DNA from: an uncultured Collinsella sp.
GTDB lineage: Bacteria > Actinomycetota > Coriobacteriia > Coriobacteriales > Coriobacteriaceae
DNA: 26,057 nt
NCBI GenBank assembly: GCA_900549655.1
Contig: UROZ01000017.1
Coordinates: forward strand, 1-26,057
Direction: 5' to 3'
A program made the translations under genes and the position numbers. The notes under the pieces are model-generated. The model was not told where the DNA came from, made no database searches, and saw only the letters and a list, made by a program, of their open reading frames with translations. The first letter of the stretch is position 1, and every line of letters begins with the position of its first letter. This document shows positions 7,132 to 14,149 of this stretch, piece by piece.

Positions 7132-8003
7132 TACCCCAGGCGCTCCATAATGGTCGCGGCGATCGCAGGACGGTTCATAGTGTACAGGTGCAGGCCGTCG
7201 GCGCCGTGCTCCTTGAGGTCGCAAAGCTGGCGGGCGGCATAATCTACACCGGCTGCCTGCAGGCTCTCGGGGTCGTTCTCGTACTTGGCGAGAATCTTGA
7301 TGACGGGGGAGGGCAGCGACGCGCCGCACATAAAGACCATGCGGCTGATCTGCGACTTGCCCATAAACGGCATGATGCCCGCGGTAATGGGCACGGTGAT
7401 ACCGGCCTTGTCGGCAAGCTCGCGAAAACGGTAGAAGCACTCGTTATCAAAGAAGAGCTGTGTCACAAAGAAGCTCGCGCCGGCGTCCTGTTTTTGCTTG
7501 AGGTGTTCGACCGAGAGGTTGAGATCCTCACAGGCAATGTGGCCCTCGGGGTAGGCTGCGGCGCCCACGCAAAAGCCGGCGTCGACGAGCTCGGGGATGA
7601 GGTCGCGGGCGTAGGCGTAGTCGGAGGCGGGCTTGTCGTCCTCGGTTGCGCCGGCAGGGAGATCGCCACGCAGGGCCAGGATGTTTTCCACGCCGGCGGT
7701 GCGATACTCGTCGATCTTGGCGGCGATATCGGCGTGCGAGCGGCCCACGCAGGTAAGGTGTGCCACCGAGGGTGTATCGAATTCGCTCGTAATCATATGC
7801 GCGATGGGGGCGGTGGCGGCACCGTTGCCCGAGCCGCCGGCCGAGCAGGTGACCGAGACAAAGCTCGGTGAAAGCTTGCACAGATTGCCTGCCACTTCGC
7901 GAGCCGTGTCGAGGGTCAGCTCGCCCTTGGGCGGGAACATCTCAAACGAAACGGGTGCGGTGCCCTGGGATGCTGCCTGCTTAAAAACCTCATCGACGCG
8001 CAT
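7131..8003 (-). CDS. metF: 5,10-methylenetetrahydrofolate reductase
   Basis: FAD enzyme reducing 5,10-methylene-THF to 5-methyl-THF, the methyl donor for MetH. 290 aa, the usual bacterial length, a single TIM-barrel domain. Visible family segments: SFEMFPPKGE (catalytic Glu region), VSVTCSAGGSG, HLTCVGR, ILALRGDLPAG (FAD/folate contact with Asp), FVTQLFFDN (Gln and Phe for folate) and ITAGIMP. I chose the ATG at 8003, which has AGGAG 6 nt upstream and gives MRVDEVFKQA. An earlier ATG at 8069 would add 22 residues unlike the family. First gene of the minus-strand methionine cluster; its stop overlaps the start of the reactivation gene. The promoter and operator are expected in the metF/glnN intergenic region. 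Confidence 0.95.
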   Translation of the reverse strand: MRVDEVFKQAASQGTAPVSFEMFPPKGELTLDTAREVAGNLCKLSPSFVSVTCSAGGSGNGAATAPIAHMITSEFDTPSVAHLTCVGRSHADIAAKIDEYRTAGVENILALRGDLPAGATEDDKPASDYAYARDLIPELVDAGFCVGAAAYPEGHIACEDLNLSVEHLKQKQDAGASFFVTQLFFDNECFYRFRELADKAGITVPITAGIMPFMGKSQISRMVFMCGASLPSPVIKILAKYENDPESLQAAGVDYAARQLCDLKEHGADGLHLYTMNRPAIAATIMERLG

Positions 8004-8167
8004 ATCGTGCTCCTCTAGATACGTAATAGTGTGATGTGTTGTAAGGATTCTACAGCACCACTGTGTCACGGTGGAGTTTCACTCGCTATTTGAGGATACC
8101 AATCAAAGATGCCTTGCTATCGGCATTTCCTATAACAGAGCGGCTAATCTAGGCACGGACTATAAAG

Positions 8168-8193
8168 ACTGGTATCTGATGCAAAATACCAGT
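8168..8193. promoter_or_regulatory. Operator-like palindrome upstream of metF
   Basis: ACTGGTAT (8168-8175) and ATACCAGT (8186-8193) are perfect 8-bp inverted arms with a 10-nt spacer. A related half-site ATACCAAT occurs at 8096-8103. On the minus strand a TATAGT hexamer follows immediately (8161-8166), so a repressor bound here would cover a possible metF promoter. The regulator is unknown; the -35 for that promoter is poor. Confidence 0.45.
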
Positions 8194-8268
8194 TAATAGA
8201 GCTCCATCCCAAATTGACTACCCTTAAACCATGGGGAGAGGTCTGCTATTTATACAGTTGATTGGCTG

Positions 8269-8298
8269 TTGAGGGTGGCAACGCCGCCTCGATAGGGT
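8269..8298 (+). promoter_or_regulatory. Probable glnN promoter
   Basis: TTGAGG (8269-8274), an 18-nt spacer, then TAGGGT (8293-8298). Transcription would start around 8305, immediately before the first leader hairpin, and give an untranslated leader of about 125 nt. It is based on hexamer resemblance only. Confidence 0.35.
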
Positions 8299-8313
8299 AA
8301 CCTCATTGATTGG

Positions 8314-8408
8314 TTTCGCGACAGCAACATAACGGTAATGTCGCGGAAACACGGCGAGTCTAAGCTATGACTCGTTCGTTAGTAGTCAACACCGCTTCTC
8401 ACGCGGTG
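8314..8408 (+). promoter_or_regulatory. Structured three-hairpin leader of glnN
   Basis: Three stems follow one another. Stem 1 pairs 8314-8323 with 8339-8348 (10 bp, one G-U) around a 15-nt loop. Stem 2 pairs 8355-8360 with 8369-8374 (CGAGTC/GACTCG). Stem 3 pairs 8390-8395 with 8403-8408 (CACCGC/GCGGTG) around 7 nt. The ribosome site GAAGGGAG follows at 8415-8422. No stem has a T run, so it is not a set of terminators. It may be a structured 5' UTR or a regulatory RNA controlling glutamine synthetase; it matches no riboswitch class I can name. Confidence 0.5.
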
Positions 8409-8429
8409 CCGATACGAAGGGAGTTCCGT

Positions 8430-10517
8430 ATGGCCGATCTTACTGACCGCTTCGGGACCATGGTGTTCTCTGAGGAAGTCATGAAGGACTACCTCCCCAA
8501 GGACATTTGGAAGCGCCTTGCTGCAACCCTCGAGGGCGGTGAGCCGCTCGACCTGGATGTGGCCAACGCCGTTGCCCATGCCATGAAGGTCTGGGCCATC
8601 TCCAAGGGCGCGACGCACTACGCGCACTGGTTCCAGCCGCTTTCGGGCATTACTTCCGAGAAGCACGACAGCTTCCTGGAGCCCAACCACGACGGCACCG
8701 CCATTACCAAGTTTACGGGCAAGAACCTCATCCAGGGCGAGCCCGATGCCTCCAGCTTCCCCAACGGCGGCCTGCGCGCCACCTTCGAGGCCCGTGGCTA
8801 CACCGCTTGGGATCCCACTAGCCCCGCCTTTATCAAGGACGACGTCCTGTGCATCCCCACGGCTTTCTGCTCCTACACGGGCGAGGCCCTGGACAAGAAG
8901 ACCCCGCTGCTGCGCTCCATGACCGCGCTCTCGCGTGAGTCTAAGCGCGTTTTGGCGCTGTTCGGTAAGACCCCCAAGAAGGTCGTTCCTTCCGTGGGCG
9001 ACGAGCAGGAGTACTTCCTGATCAAGAAGGACGCCTACCGCAAGCGCAAGGACCTGGTCATTACCGGCCGCACCCTCTTTGGTGCTGCTCCATGCAAGGG
9101 TCAGGAGCTCGAGGAGCACTACTTTGGCGCTATCCGCCCCACCGTCTCGGCCTACATGAAGGACTTGGACGATGAGCTGTGGGCGCTCGGCATTCCCGCC
9201 AAGACCAAGCACAACGAGGTCGCTCCCTGCCAGCATGAGCTCGCACCGGTCTATGGCGAGGTCAACGAGGCCATCGACCAGAATCTGGTCATGATGGAGA
9301 AGATGAAGCTTATCGCCTCCCGCCACGACTTGGTCTGCCTACTGCACGAGAAGCCCTTCGAGGGCATCAACGGTTCGGGCAAGCACAACAACTGGTCGCT
9401 TGGCACCGAGTCCGAGAATCTGCTCGATCCGGGCGACACCCCGCTCGACAACCTGCAGTTCATCGTCTTCCTCACCGCGGTGATCGAGGCCGTCGATAAC
9501 TATCAGGAGCTCCTGCGTGCCTCCGTTGCCTCGGCCGGCAACGACCATCGTCTTGGCGCCAACGAGGCTCCTCCGGCGATTATGTCCATCTTCCTGGGCG
9601 ACCAGCTTACCGAGGTCGTCGAGAAGATCATCGATGGCAAGGCTTCCGTCCATGCCACGCGCGGCGTGCTCGACCTGGGCGCCGATACCCTGCCCAAGCT
9701 GATGCAGGACAACACCGACCGCAACCGCACCTCCCCGTTTGCCTTCACCGGCAACAAGTTCGAGTTCCGTGCCTGCGGCTCCGAGCAGAACGTCTCCGAC
9801 TCCAACCTGGTGCTCGATGCCGCCGTGGCCAAGTCGCTCAAGTCCTTCGCCGACGCGCTTGAGGGTACGCCCGAGGATGAGTTCCAGGACGCCGCGCTCG
9901 AGTACTGCAAGAAGGTCCTGACCGACCACCAGCGCATCCTCTTTTCCGGCGATGGCTACTCCGACGAGTGGCCCGTTGAGGCCGAGAAGCGCGGCCTTGC
10001 CAACAACAAGACCACGGCCGACGCCCTGCCCGCCTTTGTTTCCGATAAGGCCATTGCGCTCTTTGAGGAGACGGGTGTCCTGACCAAGGCCGAGGCCCAG
10101 TGCCGCTACGACTGCAAGCTCGAGAAGTACAACAAGCTCATGAACATCGAGGCCACCACGATGGTTCGCGAGGCGCGTCGTACCTATCGCCCGGTCATTA
10201 CCGCCTATGCCACCAAGGTCGCTAAGGGCCTTGAGACTATTCGTGCTGCCGGTGCTGAGGCCGCCATGCAGTGCGAGCAGAACACGCTCAACAAGCTCTG
10301 CAACGGCATCACCACCATCAACGACTCCATCAAGGCGCTTGACGCCGTGCATCAGAAGGCTGAGGCCCTCGATGGCCAGGAGCAGGCCAACGTGTACGCG
10401 CACGAGGTCGTTCCCGCTATGGATGCGCTGCGTGCCGCCGTGGACGCCATGGAGGAGATCGTGGCAGCCGACTACTGGCCGGTCCCGACCTACGACGACA
10501 TCCTGTTCTACGTGTAG
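8430..10517 (+). CDS. glnN: Type III glutamine synthetase
   Basis: ATP-dependent ligation of ammonia to glutamate. 695 aa, matching the long GSIII family (about 700 aa) and much longer than GSI or GSII. Family-typical segments: an N-terminal GSIII-specific domain beginning MADLTDRFG, KGATHYAHWFQPLSG, VPSVGDEQEYFLI (metal-binding Glu residues), TKHNEVAPCQHELAP, INGSGKHNNWSL (glutamate/ATP binding), FEFRACGSEQN (substrate arginine) and LANNKTTADALP. The ATG at 8430 has a GAAGGGAG site upstream; the frame is open from 8367 but those codons lie in the hairpin leader. Cytoplasmic, expected as a dodecamer. Codon use is strongly biased to GC-ending codons and CGC/CGT arginine, consistent with high expression. 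It is monocistronic, flanked by its own leader and a strong terminator. Confidence 0.96.
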   Translation: MADLTDRFGTMVFSEEVMKDYLPKDIWKRLAATLEGGEPLDLDVANAVAHAMKVWAISKGATHYAHWFQPLSGITSEKHDSFLEPNHDGTAITKFTGKNLIQGEPDASSFPNGGLRATFEARGYTAWDPTSPAFIKDDVLCIPTAFCSYTGEALDKKTPLLRSMTALSRESKRVLALFGKTPKKVVPSVGDEQEYFLIKKDAYRKRKDLVITGRTLFGAAPCKGQELEEHYFGAIRPTVSAYMKDLDDELWALGIPAKTKHNEVAPCQHELAPVYGEVNEAIDQNLVMMEKMKLIASRHDLVCLLHEKPFEGINGSGKHNNWSLGTESENLLDPGDTPLDNLQFIVFLTAVIEAVDNYQELLRASVASAGNDHRLGANEAPPAIMSIFLGDQLTEVVEKIIDGKASVHATRGVLDLGADTLPKLMQDNTDRNRTSPFAFTGNKFEFRACGSEQNVSDSNLVLDAAVAKSLKSFADALEGTPEDEFQDAALEYCKKVLTDHQRILFSGDGYSDEWPVEAEKRGLANNKTTADALPAFVSDKAIALFEETGVLTKAEAQCRYDCKLEKYNKLMNIEATTMVREARRTYRPVITAYATKVAKGLETIRAAGAEAAMQCEQNTLNKLCNGITTINDSIKALDAVHQKAEALDGQEQANVYAHEVVPAMDALRAAVDAMEEIVAADYWPVPTYDDILFYV

Positions 10518-10548
10518 GGCGTAACTGACATATCGTCACGGTATTGAG

Positions 10549-10580
10549 CCGGGGTCCGCATCATGCGGGCCCCGGTTTTT
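10549..10580 (+). terminator. Intrinsic terminator of glnN
   Basis: An 11-bp GC-rich stem (10549-10559 with 10565-10575, one G-U pair, loop ATCAT) is followed directly by TTTTT and further T residues. It starts 32 nt after the glnN stop codon. Confidence 0.93.
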
Positions 10581-10589
10581 GTTTTCAAG

Positions 10590-11340
10590 ACTTTAGTCCG
10601 CTGGCCGCGCAGCGGCCAGCTTTAAACCACCCGCTACGCGGGTGGAGACAAACGGCTTTACAAAGCCACCCCTCCGACCGATATTGACGATTGTTCAGGC
10701 CGTCAAGAATTCGAGTCGAAGGGGTGGTCGCCATGGCCCAGAAGGCCTACAGCCTTTCCCACACGAAGTGGATGTGCAAGTACCACATCGTGTTCACGCC
10801 GAAGTATAGGCGCAAAGTGATCTACAACCAAATCAGGAGCGACATAGGGGAGATCCTCAGGAAGCTGTGCGAGTACAAGGGGATCGAGATAATCGAGGGG
10901 CACCTGATGCCCGACCACGTGCACGTGCTGCTGGCGATCCCGCCGAAGTACGGCGTCGCGAGCGTCATGGGCTACCTGAAGGGGAAGAGCTCGCTGATGA
11001 TATTCGACAGGCACGCCAACCTCAAGTACAAGTTCGGCAACAGGAAGTTCTGGGCGGAGGGCTACTACGTGTCCACCGTCGGCCTGAACGAGGCGACGAT
11101 CGCCAAGTACATCAGGGAGCAGGAGTCCCACGACATCGCGCTGGACAAGCTGAGCGTGAAGGAGTACGAGGACCCCTTCAAGAGGGGGTGATGCTGCCGG
11201 TTCGACCGGCGCGCCACGGGTCAAGATGCACTAGGCCTGGACGAAGTCCGGGCCCGCGCCTTTAGACGCGAGCCCGGGGCCCGTGGGTTATACCCTAAGA
11301 GCAAACCACCCTTTTTAAGGGTGGTTCTGATTGCGTTGCC
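10590..11340 (+). mobile_element. IS200/IS605-type insertion sequence (approximate ends)
   Basis: A single HUH/Y1 transposase gene is flanked by hairpins instead of terminal inverted repeats, as in IS200/IS605 elements that move as single strands. Left-side stems: 10600-10608 with 10612-10620 (9 bp, 3-nt loop) and 10627-10634 with 10638-10645 (CCACCCGC, 3-nt loop). Right-side stem: 11304-11313 with 11317-11326 (AACCACCCTT, 3-nt loop). The left and right CCACCC hairpins have the same foot sequence and loop size, as expected for the two end structures recognised by one transposase. No accessory tnpB is present. Exact cleavage sites cannot be fixed by eye, so both ends are estimates. Confidence 0.75.
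10733..11191 (+). CDS. tnpA: IS200/IS605 family transposase TnpA
   Basis: HUH single-strand transposase, 152 aa, the normal size for IS200-type TnpA. The HUH pair is H62-V-H64 in MPDHVHVLL and the probable catalytic tyrosine is Y126 in AKYIREQ; the N-terminal strand CKYHIVFTPKYRRKV is typical. The ATG at 10733 is preceded by AAGGGGTGG; upstream in-frame codons are not family-like. Seven of its eight arginines use AGG, whereas the neighbouring glnN uses CGC/CGT almost throughout, so the gene is foreign to the host codon pattern. All catalytic residues are present and the frame is intact, so it may still be active. A perfect GCCGGT/ACCGGC hairpin (11196-11210) follows its stop. Confidence 0.95.
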   Translation: MAQKAYSLSHTKWMCKYHIVFTPKYRRKVIYNQIRSDIGEILRKLCEYKGIEIIEGHLMPDHVHVLLAIPPKYGVASVMGYLKGKSSLMIFDRHANLKYKFGNRKFWAEGYYVSTVGLNEATIAKYIREQESHDIALDKLSVKEYEDPFKRG

Positions 11341-11361
11341 GTCGGCGCAGGGTGTCCTCGG

Positions 11362-11514
11362 CGGAAATCTCATCCCGGAATTTCGGCTCAGAGTGGGATG
11401 CGGTTTCCGGATGCGTCCCATTCTGAAGCCCCGAAACGGGACGCGCTTTCCGCTTGGGGTCCGATCCGGAAAGCTCATCCCGTTCCGAGCATCAAATCCG
11501 GGACATGCTTTCCG
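11362..11514. repeat. Cluster of degenerate REP-like palindromes
   Basis: Motifs of the form CGGAAA-N3-CATCCC and its complement GGGATG-N3-TTTCCG alternate. Unit 1: arms 11362-11376 and 11395-11409 (2 mismatches in 15). Unit 2: GCGTCCC 11413-11419 with GGGACGC 11438-11444. Unit 3: 11467-11481 with 11500-11514 (outer 8 nt matched). The same motif pair recurs at 16438-16484. It does not resemble coding sequence on either strand. Confidence 0.65.
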
Positions 11515-11600
11515 CGCTCCGCCCCTTGCAGAAAGCGCGTCTCCTTCCAAACACAAATCTTGCGGTACAGCTTCTGCAAAGACGCGAAGTGGCCGCTGAC

Positions 11601-11640
11601 AGCAAAGAGGGGCTGCCGAGACAATGCCCGACGGCCCCTC
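11601..11640 (-). terminator. Probable terminator of the heptad-repeat protein gene
   Basis: GAGGGGCTGCCG (11607-11618) pairs with CGACGGCCCCTC (11629-11640) with one mismatch and one G-T pair. On the minus strand the stem is followed by TTT. It lies about 50 nt after the stop of the minus-strand gene ending at 11688. The T run is short. Confidence 0.55.
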
Positions 11641-11687
11641 CCCTCATAACTTGCTATCGATGCCAATCGCCACAAGGGCGCGGCTGC

Positions 11688-14117
11688 CTACTTGCTGATC
11701 GCGCCCGTCATATAGATAAACTGCACGCGATTTATATGTCCGCCCTGCTCGCCGTTGACAAAGTCCGTCGGCGTAAAGCCGGGGTTGAGCATTTCCTCGA
11801 TCTTGTCCTTAACGGTGTCGATGACCTGAGTATCGAGATTGCTCGTTCGGTCGGTAAGCTCCTGCATGCCGTTGCCGAGCTCGGATGCGCCGCTGGCAAG
11901 CGTACCTGCACCCGAGGAGAGAAGATTCATGCCGCTAGCAAGGCTAGCAGCACCTGTCTTGAGCTGCGCCGCACCGTTGTTGAGCTGTGATGCGCCGTTG
12001 GCAAGCGCGGGCGTGGCACCGTTGAGCTGCTGTGTGCCCGCAGCAAGCTGGTCGGTGCCCGCGGCAAGAGCCGCGGCGCCATCGCTCAGCTGACCCGCGC
12101 CCGTTGCTGCAGAGCCAACACCGGCGACAAGACCGGGGTTCACGGCCGTGGGGTTTGCCGGGTTGATCGCGCTGTTCATATAGGCGATGGCTCCGGCCAG
12201 GCTCAGCTGTTGGCCATCCTGGACAGTGGTGTAGCCCTGAATGGCGCTATCGAGCGCGGTGACGGCACCCTGGGCGCCGCCCTGGGCGCCGGCCGCCTGG
12301 GCCAAAGTCGTAACCTGATCGGTAAGCGTGCCAAACATGGACTCGGCACCCTTAAGGTCCTGCGACACCTGCGTGTTAAGACCCTGCGCGCCCGCAACGG
12401 CATTGGATGCAGAATCGAGAAGCGCGGTAAGACCCGTCGCATCGGCGCTCGATGCCGCCGTGGCGGCGGCACCCGCGCTGGTAGCAGCACTGCCGGCACT
12501 TGCGGTGGCGGCATCCAGCTGTGCCGTAGCCTCGCTTAGCTTGGCTGCCGCAGCCTTGGCGGAGTCGAGATCGGCCGCGTTATCCAGCGCGTCCTGAGCA
12601 TCGGCGACCGCCGCCTTGGCAGCGGCAATAGATGCAACGGTGCTCTCGGCGCCAGCCTTTGCGCTCTCGGCGTTAGCCTTTGCCGCATCGTTGCCCATGG
12701 CGCTCGCGGCCTGCTTTGCCCCGCCGAGCGCCTGCTGTGCACCGGCAAGGTACTGCCCCTCGCCGCTGAGCGCCGCCGTAAGACCCTGCGGCCCGTACAG
12801 CGCGCTGTAGGCGTTGCCCGACGTAGCGGTCACGGCGTCCTGGGCCGCCTTGGCCGCAGCCTGCGCCTTGGCAAGGTTTGCCTCCTGAGCCTGCTTGCCC
12901 AGCGTCAGCGCGTCGACGTACGTATCGGACCCAGCGGCAATTCCACTTATGCCGCCCGAGATCTGCTGTGCACTCCCCTGCAGCTTGGAAAGGCCCGCCG
13001 AAAGATCGGACGCACCGCCCTTAAGCTGCACGGCACCGGCATTAACCCCCTCGGCACCGGCATTAAGGTTGCTCACGCCTTCGACCAGCGTGGGGACCTG
13101 CGCGTTGAGCTGACTCGTACCCGCCGCGAGCGCAGCGGCGCCACTGGACAGCGTGCCGGCACCGGTATTGGCCGTGGCAAGCGAGGCCGCGAGCGTCTTG
13201 ACACCGTCGGCAACCTGGCCAGCACCGCTATTGGCCGTAGCAATACCGTTGGAGAGCTCCACGAGCTGGCTCGTATCCATGCTGCTCGAGTCCACATCGA
13301 TGGCAAGATTCAGCGGCACGCCGACAATCTGCCAGCCATCAAACTCAAAATCCTCAACATCGGTCGTAATGGTGTAGTCTCCGGTGCTGCCGGGAATCAC
13401 CATGTAGGTAAGCTGCGTGTTGGAGCCGTTGGCAGCAACCGTGGCGCCCTCAGCCTCAATATCGTGTGCCTCGGCATCCTTAAGCTGACCGGTAATCTGA
13501 ACCAGGTAGTTATCGGCATAATCGCCACCGGTATAGTCGTCATTCTTTTCGACCTTGAGCTTCATGGTGAGCTTGCCGCTCTTGCCCGCCAAATCCTTGG
13601 CGTCGATATCGCGGCCATCGAGCTGGTATGCCACGGTGACGTTCCACGGCATCTGAGTGTTCTTGTCCAGATCGCCCTGGTAGACAAAGTCCTTCACTCC
13701 CTGGCCCGTAACGGCAACCGACCCGCTGTCGTCCGTTAGTTTTTGAGTCGTCGATAGGTTGGTCACTTTGTTATAGGTGCCGGCATCGTCGATCTTGACG
13801 CCCTTATTGGCCTCGAAGCTATTGACCACGTAAACACCCGTGCGATTGCCGTCGGCATCGGTTTTGACGTATACGACCTGGTTTTTCTTATATCCCGGCG
13901 TGCTGTTATCGGAGTCCGTCGCCATCTGTTCACTCGTAGCCGAGGCAGCGCTCGTCGACCCTACGCCGTCGGCGAACACAACGGCACCGGGAACGGTAAG
14001 GGCCACGGTCAGACCGGCGGCAAGAGCGAGCGCAGCGATGCGCTTATGGGGACGACGTACAAGATCGCGTTGGGCTTTGAGCTCTTTCGAAGCGGTATCA
14101 GTGGTATGGGTATGCAT
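11688..14117 (-). CDS. Secreted or membrane-anchored X-X-X-Leu-X-X-Gly heptad-repeat protein, YhgE/Pip-like, partner of an MMPL transporter
   Basis: Predicted 809-aa extracytoplasmic protein. Residues 20-50 hold a basic stretch (RRPHKR), a hydrophobic core and a probable signal-peptidase site near VVFA-DG (49/50). A globular beta-rich N-terminal part (about 60-290) is followed by two blocks of heptad repeats of the form SGAxxLxxGxxxL (about 300-410 and 690-770), the pattern described for YhgE/Pip-type proteins. Between them is an Ala-rich, probably coiled-coil stretch (about 415-640). There is no clear C-terminal membrane segment, unlike true YhgE/Pip proteins. The ATG at 14117 has AAGGA 8 nt upstream; a longer frame to 14432 runs back into the transporter gene and is rejected. 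It begins 32 nt after the MMPL gene, so both are probably one operon. Function is unknown; a role with the transporter at the cell surface is inference. Confidence 0.8.
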   Translation of the reverse strand: MHTHTTDTASKELKAQRDLVRRPHKRIAALALAAGLTVALTVPGAVVFADGVGSTSAASATSEQMATDSDNSTPGYKKNQVVYVKTDADGNRTGVYVVNSFEANKGVKIDDAGTYNKVTNLSTTQKLTDDSGSVAVTGQGVKDFVYQGDLDKNTQMPWNVTVAYQLDGRDIDAKDLAGKSGKLTMKLKVEKNDDYTGGDYADNYLVQITGQLKDAEAHDIEAEGATVAANGSNTQLTYMVIPGSTGDYTITTDVEDFEFDGWQIVGVPLNLAIDVDSSSMDTSQLVELSNGIATANSGAGQVADGVKTLAASLATANTGAGTLSSGAAALAAGTSQLNAQVPTLVEGVSNLNAGAEGVNAGAVQLKGGASDLSAGLSKLQGSAQQISGGISGIAAGSDTYVDALTLGKQAQEANLAKAQAAAKAAQDAVTATSGNAYSALYGPQGLTAALSGEGQYLAGAQQALGGAKQAASAMGNDAAKANAESAKAGAESTVASIAAAKAAVADAQDALDNAADLDSAKAAAAKLSEATAQLDAATASAGSAATSAGAAATAASSADATGLTALLDSASNAVAGAQGLNTQVSQDLKGAESMFGTLTDQVTTLAQAAGAQGGAQGAVTALDSAIQGYTTVQDGQQLSLAGAIAYMNSAINPANPTAVNPGLVAGVGSAATGAGQLSDGAAALAAGTDQLAAGTQQLNGATPALANGASQLNNGAAQLKTGAASLASGMNLLSSGAGTLASGASELGNGMQELTDRTSNLDTQVIDTVKDKIEEMLNPGFTPTDFVNGEQGGHINRVQFIYMTGAISK

Positions 14118-14149
14118 TGCGGTATTCCTTCCAACTGCTTTGTAAAACG

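Larger units (their letters stand above)
8004..8429. other. Divergent intergenic region between metF and glnN
   Basis: A 426-nt gap, AT-rich towards the metF side, with no credible gene. It holds a palindrome with further half-sites on the metF side (8094-8193), a probable glnN promoter (8269-8298) and a three-hairpin glnN leader (8314-8408). I found no SAM-I, SAM-II or SAM-IV riboswitch signature on the minus strand by eye. Confidence 0.8.
11192..11687. other. Non-coding stretch with IS end, palindromic repeats and a minus-strand terminator
   Basis: About 500 nt with no credible gene. It contains the hairpin after tnpA (11196-11210), a GC-rich stem (11248-11258 with 11267-11277, one mismatch), the IS right-end hairpin (11304-11326), a cluster of REP-like palindromes (11362-11514) and the terminator of the minus-strand heptad-repeat gene (11601-11640). 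Small open frames here are not conserved-looking. Confidence 0.75.

Noticed and set aside
7132..7440. N-terminal extension of the reactivation gene
   Set aside because: It overlaps metF in another frame, and the translation is Arg-rich and unlike the family. The TAATG overlap supports the ATG at 7131.
8004..8213. SAM riboswitch before metF
   Set aside because: No conserved SAM-I, SAM-II or SAM-IV core could be matched by eye on the minus strand.
11362..11514. CRISPR array
   Set aside because: Repeats are palindromic, of alternating orientation and irregular spacing, with no constant spacer length and no cas genes.
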